The position numbers and the translations under genes are program-made. Below, piece after piece: positions 17,724 to 25,552 of a stretch of 30,553 nucleotides of DNA. The stretch is taken from assembly GCA_964650735.1 (NCBI GenBank), contig CAZYUT010000012.1, forward strand, positions 1 through 30,553, given 5' to 3'. Each line of letters begins with the position of its first letter. Within the stretch, counting starts at the first letter, position 1. Under the pieces are notes generated by a model, which saw nothing but the letters and a program-made list of their open reading frames with translations, was not told the DNA's origin and made no database searches. The DNA comes from Dichotomicrobium sp964650735. Lineage in GTDB: Bacteria; Pseudomonadota; Alphaproteobacteria; Rhizobiales; Rhodomicrobiaceae.

Positions 17724-17737
17724 ACCACGTTCGTGGT
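17724..17737. promoter_or_regulatory. Dyad between divergent TPR and GH3 genes
   Basis: ACCACG-TT-CGTGGT is a perfect 6+6 inverted repeat in the 182-base divergent gap. On the minus strand it sits directly upstream of a TATAAG -10-like hexamer (plus 17723-17718) that could serve the TPR gene, a typical position for a repressor site. Partly matching CCCTT and AAAGGG flanks extend the symmetry. Confidence 0.35.
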
Positions 17738-17855
17738 CAAGAAAGGGTCATAGTTCGTCGGCATCTCCTTGTCACCGGGGAGAGAGCGGAATTGTGGTGT
17801 CGCGGCGCTGCGCGAGAGAGCGGACGCAGCGCTTTGCCCGAAGGAGCCGCCTGTG

Positions 17856-19619
17856 ATGTCCCTGATGCATCCTTTCCGCTTGCGCGCGCAAGCATTCCTG
17901 GTCCTCCTCGTTGCCACGGTCATGCTGCTGCCCGCCAGCCTGCTGGCGCAGTCCGGCGACGAGACCGGCCTTACGGGCGATCCGCTTGTGGACAGCATCC
18001 TGCAGGCGCCCGGCCCTGACTTCCTTGATCGGGGCTACCGGCGCGATGACCCGCGGATGTGGAGCCAGCCGCCGCGCGGGCGCTGGGACGATGAGCCGCG
18101 CGAGAGCGCCCGCGAGTGGTGGGATGAGCCATCCGACCCGGACGAGGACTGGCGGCGCGCCGAGGACAACTTGGCAGAACCCGGTCAAGACCCCGCACCC
18201 GCCCGCCAAGCGCGCCGGGAACCGCCGCCCCCTCCCGTTCAGCGCGGCGACGGCCCGCTCGACATCGTCATCCTCGACGCCGAGCCGTCGGGCCCGCGCA
18301 TCACGGATGCGCCTGCGGACGAGCCGGCCGAGCCTCCGGCGGCGGAGGTTGCTGCGCCGACAGTTGAACCTGACGGGGCCGACGGCAGGACGACAGAAGC
18401 CGAGGAGCCCTATCGCGAGCCAGGCGGGACCGATGCTGACGTGCAGGCGCCCGACCGGGTGGCGGCCGTGACACCCCCCGCGGCTGCGCGCGCGCCGGCC
18501 GCGACCGAGCCAACCGCCCCGCAATCCGGCCCTGAACTGAACCGCATGATCGGCCAAATGATCATGGTGGGCTTCCCCGGGCAAACGCCAGGCGATGATG
18601 GCGTGCGCCGGGTCGCGGAACAGCTGGAGGCGGGCAAGATCGGCGGAGTCATCTTGATGAGCCGCAACATCGAGTCGCCAGCACAAGTCAAGCAGCTGAC
18701 CCAGGCCTTCGCGCGGTCAGGCGAAGGCCAGCCGACGCCATTCATCGCCGTTGATCAGGAAGGCGGCTATGTGCAGCGGCTGTCCCGCGTGAAGGGCTTC
18801 AAGACGCACCCCTCGGCCGAGCGGCTGGGCGAGCGCAACAACCCGGAGGCCGCCTATTCCGCCTATCGCAACCTGGCGCTGGAGTTGCGCGAATTTGGCT
18901 TCAACCTTAATCTCGGCCCGGTGGTCGACCTCAACCTCAACCCGTCAAACCCGGTGATCGGGCGCTTGCGCCGCAGCTATGGTCGGGATCCGGATCACGT
19001 CACCGCATACGCCAAGGCGTTCATTTACGCGCACAACGAGAGCGGCGTGCTCACCGCGGCTAAGCACTTCCCCGGTCACGGCAGCAGCGATACCGACAGC
19101 CATGATGTGCTGGTCGACCTGTCGAACACCTGGCAGGAGGCCGAGTTGCGCCCTTACCGCATGTTGATCGAGGATAATGCGGTGGACATGATCATGGTCG
19201 GGCACCTCTATCACCCGGCTTTTTCCGACACGCCAGACACGCCGGCGACGCTCGCGCCCCGGGCCATCGCGCAAGTGCTTCGTGAGAGCCTGAATTATGA
19301 CGGGGTCGTGATCACCGACGATCTGGATATGCGCGGCGTCCGCCAGAACACCAGTTTCGAGCAGCGCATCATCGGCGCTGTCGCGGCGGGCAACGACATC
19401 GTGTTGATCACGAACGGCAACGGTTATCAGCCCGATCTTCCGGACCGCGTCGCGGACGTGATCCGCACCGCCGTCGCGGACGGCCGGCTGAGCGAGGAGC
19501 GCATCCGGACCTCGTATCAGCGGATCATGTCGCTGAAGGATAAGCTGGCACGCCTGCAGCGCACCGCCACCAGCGCGGGCGAAGATCGAGGGCTGGTTGA
19601 CCACACGTCCGGAGGCTAG
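17856..19619 (+). CDS. Exported glycoside hydrolase family 3 enzyme (NagZ-like) with long disordered N-terminus
   Basis: A 587-residue protein with three parts. Residues 1-32 are a signal peptide ending LLAQS. Residues 33-225 are a low-complexity Pro, Glu, Asp, Arg and Ala extension. Residues 226-560 form a GH3 domain. The GH3 marks are IAVDQEGGYVQRL (297-309), KHFPGHG (403-409) followed by D412, D414 and H416, the acid/base loop of beta-N-acetylhexosaminidases, and ITDDLDM (486-492) with the nucleophile Asp. AAGGAG lies 9 bases before ATG 17856. NagZ normally works in the cytoplasm on muropeptides, so the export signal points to a periplasmic role on peptidoglycan or other GlcNAc glycans. 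Confidence 0.87.
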   Translation: MSLMHPFRLRAQAFLVLLVATVMLLPASLLAQSGDETGLTGDPLVDSILQAPGPDFLDRGYRRDDPRMWSQPPRGRWDDEPRESAREWWDEPSDPDEDWRRAEDNLAEPGQDPAPARQARREPPPPPVQRGDGPLDIVILDAEPSGPRITDAPADEPAEPPAAEVAAPTVEPDGADGRTTEAEEPYREPGGTDADVQAPDRVAAVTPPAAARAPAATEPTAPQSGPELNRMIGQMIMVGFPGQTPGDDGVRRVAEQLEAGKIGGVILMSRNIESPAQVKQLTQAFARSGEGQPTPFIAVDQEGGYVQRLSRVKGFKTHPSAERLGERNNPEAAYSAYRNLALELREFGFNLNLGPVVDLNLNPSNPVIGRLRRSYGRDPDHVTAYAKAFIYAHNESGVLTAAKHFPGHGSSDTDSHDVLVDLSNTWQEAELRPYRMLIEDNAVDMIMVGHLYHPAFSDTPDTPATLAPRAIAQVLRESLNYDGVVITDDLDMRGVRQNTSFEQRIIGAVAAGNDIVLITNGNGYQPDLPDRVADVIRTAVADGRLSEERIRTSYQRIMSLKDKLARLQRTATSAGEDRGLVDHTSGG

Positions 19620-19724
19620 GGCCGCGCAGCCTGCTCGCGCGTTGTAATTCTGCCACGCAGGTGCCAATCCCCCACCCGAACGCATACGCAACGGCGAAGG
19701 CGCGTCGCTTTGCCTCATCTCGCA

Positions 19725-19755
19725 TGATCCAACCTGCCCCTGCGCCTCGTAGGCT
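19725..19755 (+). promoter_or_regulatory. Possible RpoE-type promoter before rpoE
   Basis: TGATCC at 19725-19730 is followed 19 bases later by TAGGCT (19750-19755). The R. sphaeroides RpoE target, as I recall it, is TGATCC with about 18 bases to a TA-starting -10, so this is a plausible autoregulatory promoter with one extra spacer base. The leader to ATG 19779 would be very short, about 15-20 bases, still leaving room for GGGAAGG. Confidence 0.45.
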
Positions 19756-19778
19756 AGGCAAATAACGGGAAGGTGGAT

Positions 19779-20378
19779 ATGCTAGTCATTTCATCAGACG
19801 GGGCGGCAACGCCTGAACACGCGCGCCGAGCAAACCGGATGCACATGACCGACCTCATCCAGAAGGTGGCGCGACACCGCGACTCCGAAGCATTCCACGA
19901 ACTCTTTGTGACCTTCGCGCCGCGCATCAAGGCCATGCTGATGCGCCAGGGCGCAGATCCGGAGACGGCCGAGGAAATTGTCCAGGAGACGATGCTGTCC
20001 GTCTGGCGCAAGGCGCACCTGTTTGCCGAAAGCAAAGGCAGCTTTTCCACATGGGTATTCACGATCGCGCGGAATCTGCGCATCGACAAGCTGCGGCGCA
20101 ACGCCGTCTGGCTGGATTTGGGCGTGGAAGCTGACGAACGCCCCAGTGAAGACGACAGCCCGTATGATGAACTGCACAGGCAACAGCAGCGCGAGCGCGT
20201 GAACGAAGCGCTCGAGATGCTTACGCCTGACCAGCATGTGGTGGTCCGCCTTGCTTACATCGAGGGGCTCACTCATACGGAAATCGCTGAGCGGCTTGGA
20301 GTCCCGCTGGGCACGGTGAAATCACGGATGCGGCTGGCCTACGGCAAGATTCGCGAGCGTCTGGGAGACCTGAAATGA
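19779..20378 (+). CDS. rpoE: ECF sigma factor, ECF11/RpoE type
   Basis: Alternative sigma factor of the ChrR-controlled group that drives the singlet-oxygen response in Rhodobacter sphaeroides. The 199-residue protein has sigma-2 (about 37-106, with AEEIVQETMLSVWRKA and FSTWVFTIARNLRIDKLRR) and sigma-4 (about 140-192, with GLTHTEIAERLGVPLGTVKSR), and no sigma-1.1 or -3. ATG 19779 is chosen because GGGAAGG lies just before it; GTG 19773 overlaps that site. Its last bases overlap the chrR start (ATGA), so the two are translationally coupled. Confidence 0.93.
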   Translation: MLVISSDGAATPEHARRANRMHMTDLIQKVARHRDSEAFHELFVTFAPRIKAMLMRQGADPETAEEIVQETMLSVWRKAHLFAESKGSFSTWVFTIARNLRIDKLRRNAVWLDLGVEADERPSEDDSPYDELHRQQQRERVNEALEMLTPDQHVVVRLAYIEGLTHTEIAERLGVPLGTVKSRMRLAYGKIRERLGDLK

Positions 20379-21049
20379 CAATAAAACACCACCTTGACGA
20401 CGCGACGCTCATGGGTTTTTCGGCCGGCGCGCTACCGGAGGCGCTCGCGAGCGTGGCCGCATGCCATCTGGACATCTGCGCAGCTTGCCGCAAACGGCTT
20501 GATGACATCGACATGCTGGGCGGCGCTCTGCTGGAGCGGATCGACCCCGAACCGCTCAGCGATGGCCTCAGCGAGCGCATGGCCGTCTACTTCCGCGACG
20601 ACAACGTGCGCAGCTTTCCACTGCACCGTACCCGCCGCCGTCAAGGCGACGGGGATCGCGGCAACGAGGTTCCCAAGCCGCTGGAGAAGCTGATTGGCCC
20701 GTCTCTGAACGACCTGCACTGGCAGTGGCTGGCCCCTGGCATCCGCCAGTATCCGATCGAGCTGCCGGATGGCAATCGCGGCAGCCTGCGCTTGCTGCGA
20801 ATCAAGGCCGGCATGCGCATCCCTGAGCACGGGCATGGCGGCTCCGAACTGACGCTGATTCTTCGCGGGGCCTATCACGACCGCTTCGGCCGCTTTGGAC
20901 CCGGAGATGTTGCCGATCTCGACGAAGACGCCGAACATGAACCGCGCGTCGACAAGGATGGTGAGTGCATCTGCCTCGTCGCCACCGAGGAAGCGGCGCG
21001 CTTCAAAGGTTTGCTCTCGCGCGTTCTGCAACCGCTCACCGGCATCTGA
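20375..21049 (+). CDS. chrR: ChrR-type zinc anti-sigma factor
   Basis: Holds RpoE inactive until singlet oxygen or related lipid damage is sensed. The N-terminal anti-sigma domain has the zinc set His6 and H31-x3-C35-x2-C38. The C-terminal cupin domain (about 105-205) has the second metal set His152, His154, Glu158 and His188, with the same spacing as H141, H143, E147 and H177 in the R. sphaeroides protein as I recall it. Cys198 and Cys200 lie near the end. Length 224 fits the family. With both metal sites intact, the protein should be a working sensor rather than a simple zinc anti-sigma factor. Confidence 0.93.
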   Translation: MTIKHHLDDATLMGFSAGALPEALASVAACHLDICAACRKRLDDIDMLGGALLERIDPEPLSDGLSERMAVYFRDDNVRSFPLHRTRRRQGDGDRGNEVPKPLEKLIGPSLNDLHWQWLAPGIRQYPIELPDGNRGSLRLLRIKAGMRIPEHGHGGSELTLILRGAYHDRFGRFGPGDVADLDEDAEHEPRVDKDGECICLVATEEAARFKGLLSRVLQPLTGI

Positions 21050-21084
21050 GCGCGCGAAGAACTTGAACCTGGGAGCTTAAGGCT

Positions 21085-21873
21085 TTGGCCTACAGAGTTG
21101 TCTGGATCACGGGCGCGAGCAGCGGCATCGGCAAGGCGCTTGCGGAACTGTATGCCGCGCGCGGCGCGCAGGTTGCGATATCGGCGCGCTCGGCCGATGC
21201 GCTCGAAGCAGTGGCGGGTTCGTCTGAAAACATCCACGCCTACCCGCTCGACATCACCGATGCAGATGCCGTTTCGGCGACGATGCGCCAGATCGAATCG
21301 GATCTCGGCCCCGTCGATCTTGCCATCCAGAGCGCAGCGATGTGGTCGCAGATGGGCGTCGATGAGTTCGACGCCGCCAAGATTCGCAAGAGCATGGACG
21401 TGAACTACGGCGGCACGATCAATGTCGTCAGCGCGCTGATCGGCCCCATGATGCAACGCCGCAGCGGGCATATCGCCATCATCGCATCGGTCGCGGGTTA
21501 CATCGGCCTGCCGCAGTCGCTGGCCTACGGGCCCACCAAGGCGGCGCTGATCAGCTTCGCGGAATCCTTAAAGCCCGATCTCGACCGGTACGGGGTCGCC
21601 GTGAGCGTCGTTAATCCCGGCTTCGTCGAAACGCCGATGACCGCGACCAACGACTTCCAGATGCCGTTCATCCTCCAGCCCGACGATGCCGCCAGGCGGA
21701 TTGCACGCGGACTGGATCGCGGGAAGTTCGAAATCGCCTTTCCCTGGCAGCTTGTCTCAAGCCTCAAGGCGCTGCGGAAACTTCCCTATAGCGCCTTTTT
21801 CGGCGTTGCGCGGCGCATGATCGAAAAGCGCGAGGAGCAGAAGCGCGCGCAGCAGGCTCCGTCGCAGAGCTAG
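21085..21873 (+). CDS. Short-chain dehydrogenase/reductase
   Basis: A 262-residue classical SDR: cofactor motif TGASSGIG at 9-16, catalytic Ser135, and Tyr148-x3-Lys152 in YGPTK. It is predicted to be NAD(P)H-dependent and cytoplasmic; the substrate is unknown. The start is the rare TTG 21085, supported by GGGAG at 21071-21075 and by the motif lying right after it. It follows chrR by 35 bases, so it is likely the third gene of the rpoE operon. SDR genes recur in ChrR clusters of other proteobacteria. Its TAG stop overlaps the TAG stop of the convergent synthase gene within the palindrome CTAG. Confidence 0.9.
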   Translation: MAYRVVWITGASSGIGKALAELYAARGAQVAISARSADALEAVAGSSENIHAYPLDITDADAVSATMRQIESDLGPVDLAIQSAAMWSQMGVDEFDAAKIRKSMDVNYGGTINVVSALIGPMMQRRSGHIAIIASVAGYIGLPQSLAYGPTKAALISFAESLKPDLDRYGVAVSVVNPGFVETPMTATNDFQMPFILQPDDAARRIARGLDRGKFEIAFPWQLVSSLKALRKLPYSAFFGVARRMIEKREEQKRAQQAPSQS

Positions 21874-23090
21874 GCCCGCTTGGTCAGCTTGTAGAGCCCG
21901 ACGTCAATAGTCCCGCGCTCAAAGCCGACAGCGCAATAGGTCAGATAATAATCCCACAACCGCCTGAAGCGCTCATCAAACCCGAGAGACCGGATCACCG
22001 GCCAGCGGGCGTGGAAGTTGTCGCGCCACGTCCACAGGGTGCGTGCGTAGCTCTGGCGGAAGGTTTCGACGCCTTCAAGCGCAAGCCCAGCGCGCTCGGC
22101 TTCGCGCCTGATGATGGACGCGCTTGGCAGCATGCCGCCAGGAAAGATGTACCGCTGGATAAAGTCGACCTGCCGGCGATAGGTCTCGAAAAAGTCCTCG
22201 GCAATGGTGATGCACTGCAAGACGGCGTGTCCGCCGCGGCGAAGCCTGTCGTGCAGGGTCTGGAAATACCGCGGCCAGTGCTCCTCACCCACCGCCTCGA
22301 TCATCTCGATCGAGACGACGCCGTCGTACTGGCCGGTGGTAAGCCGATAATCCTGATGCTCTATCCGGCAGATGTTCGATAGCCCCGCCGCGTCCATCCG
22401 TGCGCGCGCATAGTCGAGTTGGGCGTCGGAGATCGTGATGCCATCGACCTGTGCGCCTCGCCGGCCGGCGCGCTCTGCAAAGCCGCCCCAGCCGCAGCCG
22501 ATCTCAAGGATGCGCCCCTCGGCGCTCTCGCCCAGCGCTTCCAGCACCTTGTCGTATTTCGCGCGCTGCGCGTCGGCAAGCGACTGGTCCGGCGCGGTAA
22601 AATAAGCGCTCGAATACGTCATGGTCTCGTCGAGCCACTGCGCATAGAAGTCATTGCCGAGATCGTAGTGGTCGACGATGTTCTGTTTGGCGCCCTCCAC
22701 ACTGTTTCGCCGGCGCTTGTGAAAGCGCTTGTCGCGGCGGCGCACCTTGAACCAGCCGCGGCCCGCCTGTGTCAGGTCCGGCTTGTTGTCGAGGAAGAAG
22801 TGGAAGACATTCGCCAGATTGGGCGTCTCGAAATCGCCGTCGACGTAACTCTCGCCAAAACCAACCGTGCCGCGGCGCAACGATTTCCAAAAGATGCCGA
22901 AGTTCTTCAGCTGGATTACGGCATGCACGCCCTCGGCCTGGCCAGTGAAGAGCCGGCGGCTTCCACAGGGAAGAATGAGCTCCGCGCTGCCCCGGCGCAG
23001 GTTTTTCAGCGCGCGCTCGCAGCCGGCGAAGATTAGCCGTGCGCGCAGCGTCTCGTTTCGCGGTGGCGCGTTATGACGGTCTTGCAGCAT
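21870..23090 (-). CDS. Cyclopropane-fatty-acid-synthase-type SAM methyltransferase
   Basis: Transfers a methylene or methyl group from S-adenosylmethionine to the double bond of phospholipid acyl chains. Marks in the 406-residue protein: HYDLGNDFY (141-149), MTYSSAYF (157-164), SAM motif LEIGCGWGGF (195-204), SIEMIEAVG (260-268) and the family ending YCAVGFERGTIDVGLYKLTK. ATG 23090 overlaps the DUF1365 gene by 20 bases; the open frame goes further up but without family similarity. Amine oxidase-DUF1365-synthase is a standard RpoE-ChrR set. R. sphaeroides uses a relative (UfaM) to start furan fatty acid synthesis, so the product could be a methylated rather than a cyclopropane lipid. Confidence 0.88.
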   Translation of the reverse strand: MLQDRHNAPPRNETLRARLIFAGCERALKNLRRGSAELILPCGSRRLFTGQAEGVHAVIQLKNFGIFWKSLRRGTVGFGESYVDGDFETPNLANVFHFFLDNKPDLTQAGRGWFKVRRRDKRFHKRRRNSVEGAKQNIVDHYDLGNDFYAQWLDETMTYSSAYFTAPDQSLADAQRAKYDKVLEALGESAEGRILEIGCGWGGFAERAGRRGAQVDGITISDAQLDYARARMDAAGLSNICRIEHQDYRLTTGQYDGVVSIEMIEAVGEEHWPRYFQTLHDRLRRGGHAVLQCITIAEDFFETYRRQVDFIQRYIFPGGMLPSASIIRREAERAGLALEGVETFRQSYARTLWTWRDNFHARWPVIRSLGFDERFRRLWDYYLTYCAVGFERGTIDVGLYKLTKRA

Positions 23091-23892
23091 TGTCCAACAA
23101 TAGCGGTTCAGCGCGCGTGGCGGCTGCGGCAACGAAATCCACTGAATAGCCCGGCGCGGCCTGGCGGCGGACCAGCGGCACGCCCTTCCACCACAACCGC
23201 AGGGCTTCGAGATGAATACCGCCAATCACCTTCAACGTCATCAGCGGATAGCGCAGCGCCAGCCTGGCCAGCGCACCCTCGCTCACAGGCTCATACGCCC
23301 CGGCGAAGTGCGCGCGCATCAGCGCGCCCTCATCGTCGCGCAGCGCCACGCCGATCGCAACCCGCGCCTCGGGCGGCTGAATGTGAAAGCTGTATGTGCC
23401 CTGAGCGGTATTGAACGGCGAAACGTAAAAGCTCTTGGCGCATTTCTGGTAGAGGCTTCCACTATCCTCGGCCGCGAGCAGGTAAGTCTTGCGCTCATGG
23501 AACGTGTTGTTGACCTCGTAGGCGACCGCGCCGAGCCGCCCACCATCATCGAGGCAGAAATAGACGCTGAGCGGGTTGAAGACATAGCCGAGCATCCTCG
23601 GGTAGCTCAATAACAAGATGCGCGCCCCGTAAGCCGCCAGCCCGGCCTGCGCCAACAGACCGCGGACATGCGCGGCAAGATCACGCCCGTCGCCCGGGCC
23701 GTGATCGCGCTCATGAAAGCTGAATAGATTGAAGCTGTTGTGCGAGAACAGCCGGAAGCGCTGGCCGAGTTCCGCCACATGGTCGAGGTCGATCAGAAGC
23801 GAAAACACGCGGTAGCGCAATCTGTGGCGCTTGGGCCGCAACCGCTCGTGCACCACCTCGCCGCGATAAATCGCCGCCGGTTCCGTCTTCAT
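23071..23892 (-). CDS. DUF1365 family protein
   Basis: A 273-residue protein of unknown function that almost always travels with the amine oxidase and the synthase on its two sides. Family marks: YRGEVVHERLRPKRHRLRYR near the start, RDHGPGDGRDL, LLSYPRMLGYVFNPLSVYFC (about 93-112), EVNNTFHERKTYLL and KSFYVSPF. It has no signal peptide. It overlaps the amine oxidase stop by 4 bases (ATGA) and the synthase start by 20 bases, which suggests coupled translation and joint action on the same lipid substrate. Confidence 0.9.
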   Translation of the reverse strand: MKTEPAAIYRGEVVHERLRPKRHRLRYRVFSLLIDLDHVAELGQRFRLFSHNSFNLFSFHERDHGPGDGRDLAAHVRGLLAQAGLAAYGARILLLSYPRMLGYVFNPLSVYFCLDDGGRLGAVAYEVNNTFHERKTYLLAAEDSGSLYQKCAKSFYVSPFNTAQGTYSFHIQPPEARVAIGVALRDDEGALMRAHFAGAYEPVSEGALARLALRYPLMTLKVIGGIHLEALRLWWKGVPLVRRQAAPGYSVDFVAAAATRAEPLLLDNAARPS

Positions 23893-25220
23893 GCGACCTG
23901 TTTGTCCTCGTTCGGGAGGCTGAGCCGATCCGACGGGTTCTCAAGCTGCCATGGCCGTTTGACGCCGCCAAGCTGTTCGGCAACCGCCAGCCCGCTTTGA
24001 AGCCCATCCTCGTGAAAACCATAGCCGAAATAGCTGCCGCAAAACCAGGTGCGCCGCCGCCCCTGCAGCGACCACAACTCCGGCTGCGCAGCCATCGCCG
24101 TGCCGTTGAACATCGGGTGTTGGTAAGCGATCGTCGCGAGCCGGCCGGGTGCGGCGATCTCCTCGCTCGGGTTCAGCGTCACAAAATAATCCTGCCTTGT
24201 CCGCAGCGGCTGGAGGCTGTTCATCCAGTAGCTGACGCACAACCCCCGCGCGCCCTCTCCCTTGGCCGCAATATAGTTCCAGCTTGCCCACAAGCGGCGG
24301 CGGCGCGGCATCAACGCGCAGTCGGTGTGCAGCACAGCGGTATTGTCGGCATATTGGAAAGCGCCGAGCAAGCGTCGTTCGTCCGCGTCGGCGTCACCGA
24401 GCATGGCGAGCGCATCATCGGCGTGCGCGGCGATGACGACATGATCGAAGTGATGATGTCTGCCCTGCGCATCCACGACATGCACCCCGTCACCGGTGCG
24501 CGTCACGCGCGTCACCGGCGCGCCGAGCCGCAGATCGCCGTTGAAGTCGGCCAGAACCCGGTCGACATAGTGGCGGCTGCCGCCTTCGACCGTACGCCAT
24601 CCTGGCCGGTTGAACGCCTGCAAGAGCCCGTGATTGGCAAAGAACCGGATAAATGCTGCGGCCGGGAACTCCAGGACATGCTCCTCCGGCGTCGACCAGA
24701 TCGCGCAGGCCATCGGCAGGATGTGGTAATCGACGAAGCCACGCCCGAAGCCGCGCTGCGCCAAATAATCGCCCAGCGCAATGCTCTCCAGCGATTGTTC
24801 GGCCAAATCCTGCCGCGCGGTGCGGAAAAAGCGCGTCACGTCGCGCAGCATCCGCCAGTGGGACACGCGGAAGAGGTTGCGTTTTGCCCCGAGCAAACCA
24901 AAGGGTGCGTTGCTCGAATACTCGATGCGGCCACCGTTGAGCGACACGGCGAATGACATGCTGGTCTGCGCCCACGCCACACCAAGATGGTCGAACCAGG
25001 CCATCAGGTTCGGATAACTCTGCGTGTTGTAGACAATGAAGCCCGTGTCGATGTTGCGCGGCCCTTCAGGCGCATCGACGGTTACGGTATTGCAGTGGCC
25101 GCCGGGACGGCGCTCGCGCTCGAACAGCGTGACGCGGTGGCGTTTGGCCAGTAGCCAGGCGGCGCTCAGCCCGGACACGCCTGTCCCGACGACACCGATG
25201 CGCAACGGGGGGTAGCTCAT
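23889..25220 (-). CDS. FAD-dependent amine-oxidase-like protein of the CFA cluster
   Basis: A 443-residue flavoprotein with the dinucleotide motif VGTGVSGLSAAWLL (10-23), an acidic strand end FERERRPGGHCNTV (34-47), DTGFIVYN and a C-terminal FAD contact region GSYFGYGFHEDGLQSG. It belongs to the NAD(P)-binding/amine-oxidase group found with CFA synthases; despite the name, its substrate is probably a lipid. It may correspond to the desaturase-like step (UfaD) of furan fatty acid synthesis; that link is inferred from context. It is the first gene of a coupled three-gene operon with an RpoE-like promoter about 30 bases upstream. Confidence 0.88.
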   Translation of the reverse strand: MSYPPLRIGVVGTGVSGLSAAWLLAKRHRVTLFERERRPGGHCNTVTVDAPEGPRNIDTGFIVYNTQSYPNLMAWFDHLGVAWAQTSMSFAVSLNGGRIEYSSNAPFGLLGAKRNLFRVSHWRMLRDVTRFFRTARQDLAEQSLESIALGDYLAQRGFGRGFVDYHILPMACAIWSTPEEHVLEFPAAAFIRFFANHGLLQAFNRPGWRTVEGGSRHYVDRVLADFNGDLRLGAPVTRVTRTGDGVHVVDAQGRHHHFDHVVIAAHADDALAMLGDADADERRLLGAFQYADNTAVLHTDCALMPRRRRLWASWNYIAAKGEGARGLCVSYWMNSLQPLRTRQDYFVTLNPSEEIAAPGRLATIAYQHPMFNGTAMAAQPELWSLQGRRRTWFCGSYFGYGFHEDGLQSGLAVAEQLGGVKRPWQLENPSDRLSLPNEDKQVA

Positions 25221-25251
25221 TTACACTCGCGGGGAAATGCAAGGACTGGTC

Positions 25252-25281
25252 CGGCTACGGGGGATAGCCGCCCGCGGATCA
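25252..25281 (-). promoter_or_regulatory. RpoE-type promoter before the amine oxidase operon
   Basis: On the minus strand TGATCC (plus 25281-25276) and TAGCCG (plus 25257-25252) are separated by exactly 18 bases, the spacing I recall for RpoE-ChrR targets. The predicted start near 25245 gives a leader of about 25 bases before ATG 25220. It is the most convincing of the three such sites in the window. Confidence 0.6.
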
Positions 25282-25341
25282 TTTGTCCATCGCACACCGC
25301 GCTGCAAGCGCCGAGATGGCGGCGAGGCGATCACGCGCCTC

Positions 25342-25380
25342 TCACAAAACTGTGAACCGCTCGTGAGGATTTCGCTCACG
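25342..25380. promoter_or_regulatory. Paired dyads in the divergent promoter region
   Basis: Two perfect inverted repeats lie side by side: TCACA-AAAC-TGTGA (25342-25355) and CGTGAG-GATTTCG-CTCACG (25362-25380). Both are built from TCAC/GTGA half-sites, which hints at one binding protein with two sites. They lie just upstream of the plus-strand TGATCC site at 25387 and between the two divergent promoters. Confidence 0.4.
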
Positions 25381-25386
25381 CTACGG

Positions 25387-25416
25387 TGATCCCGCCAAAG
25401 ACCAACGGCGTAACCG
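25387..25416 (+). promoter_or_regulatory. RpoE-type promoter toward the fasciclin gene
   Basis: TGATCC (25387-25392), an 18-base spacer and TAACCG (25411-25416) repeat the pattern found before the amine oxidase operon. The start of the fasciclin gene is about 130 bases beyond the predicted transcription start, so there would be a long leader. It contains a perfect hairpin, GTTCAG-TTCGAC-CTGAAC, at 25432-25449. Nothing else is seen in the rest of the 25221-25552 gap. Confidence 0.5.
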
Positions 25417-25552
25417 TGTCATCATCGTACAGTTCAGTTCGACCTGAACAAGCCTTCATTACATTTTGTTCATGCGCGTCGCAAGACGATCACAATGAGG
25501 GCGAAACTGTGGCGATGGTGAATTCTTTCACTGAAACCGTCGAGGAGGAGTT

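Noticed and set aside
19620..19724. Possible tRNA or small RNA in the gap after the GH3 gene
   Set aside because: No cloverleaf, TPsiC-like arm or terminator hairpin can be drawn.
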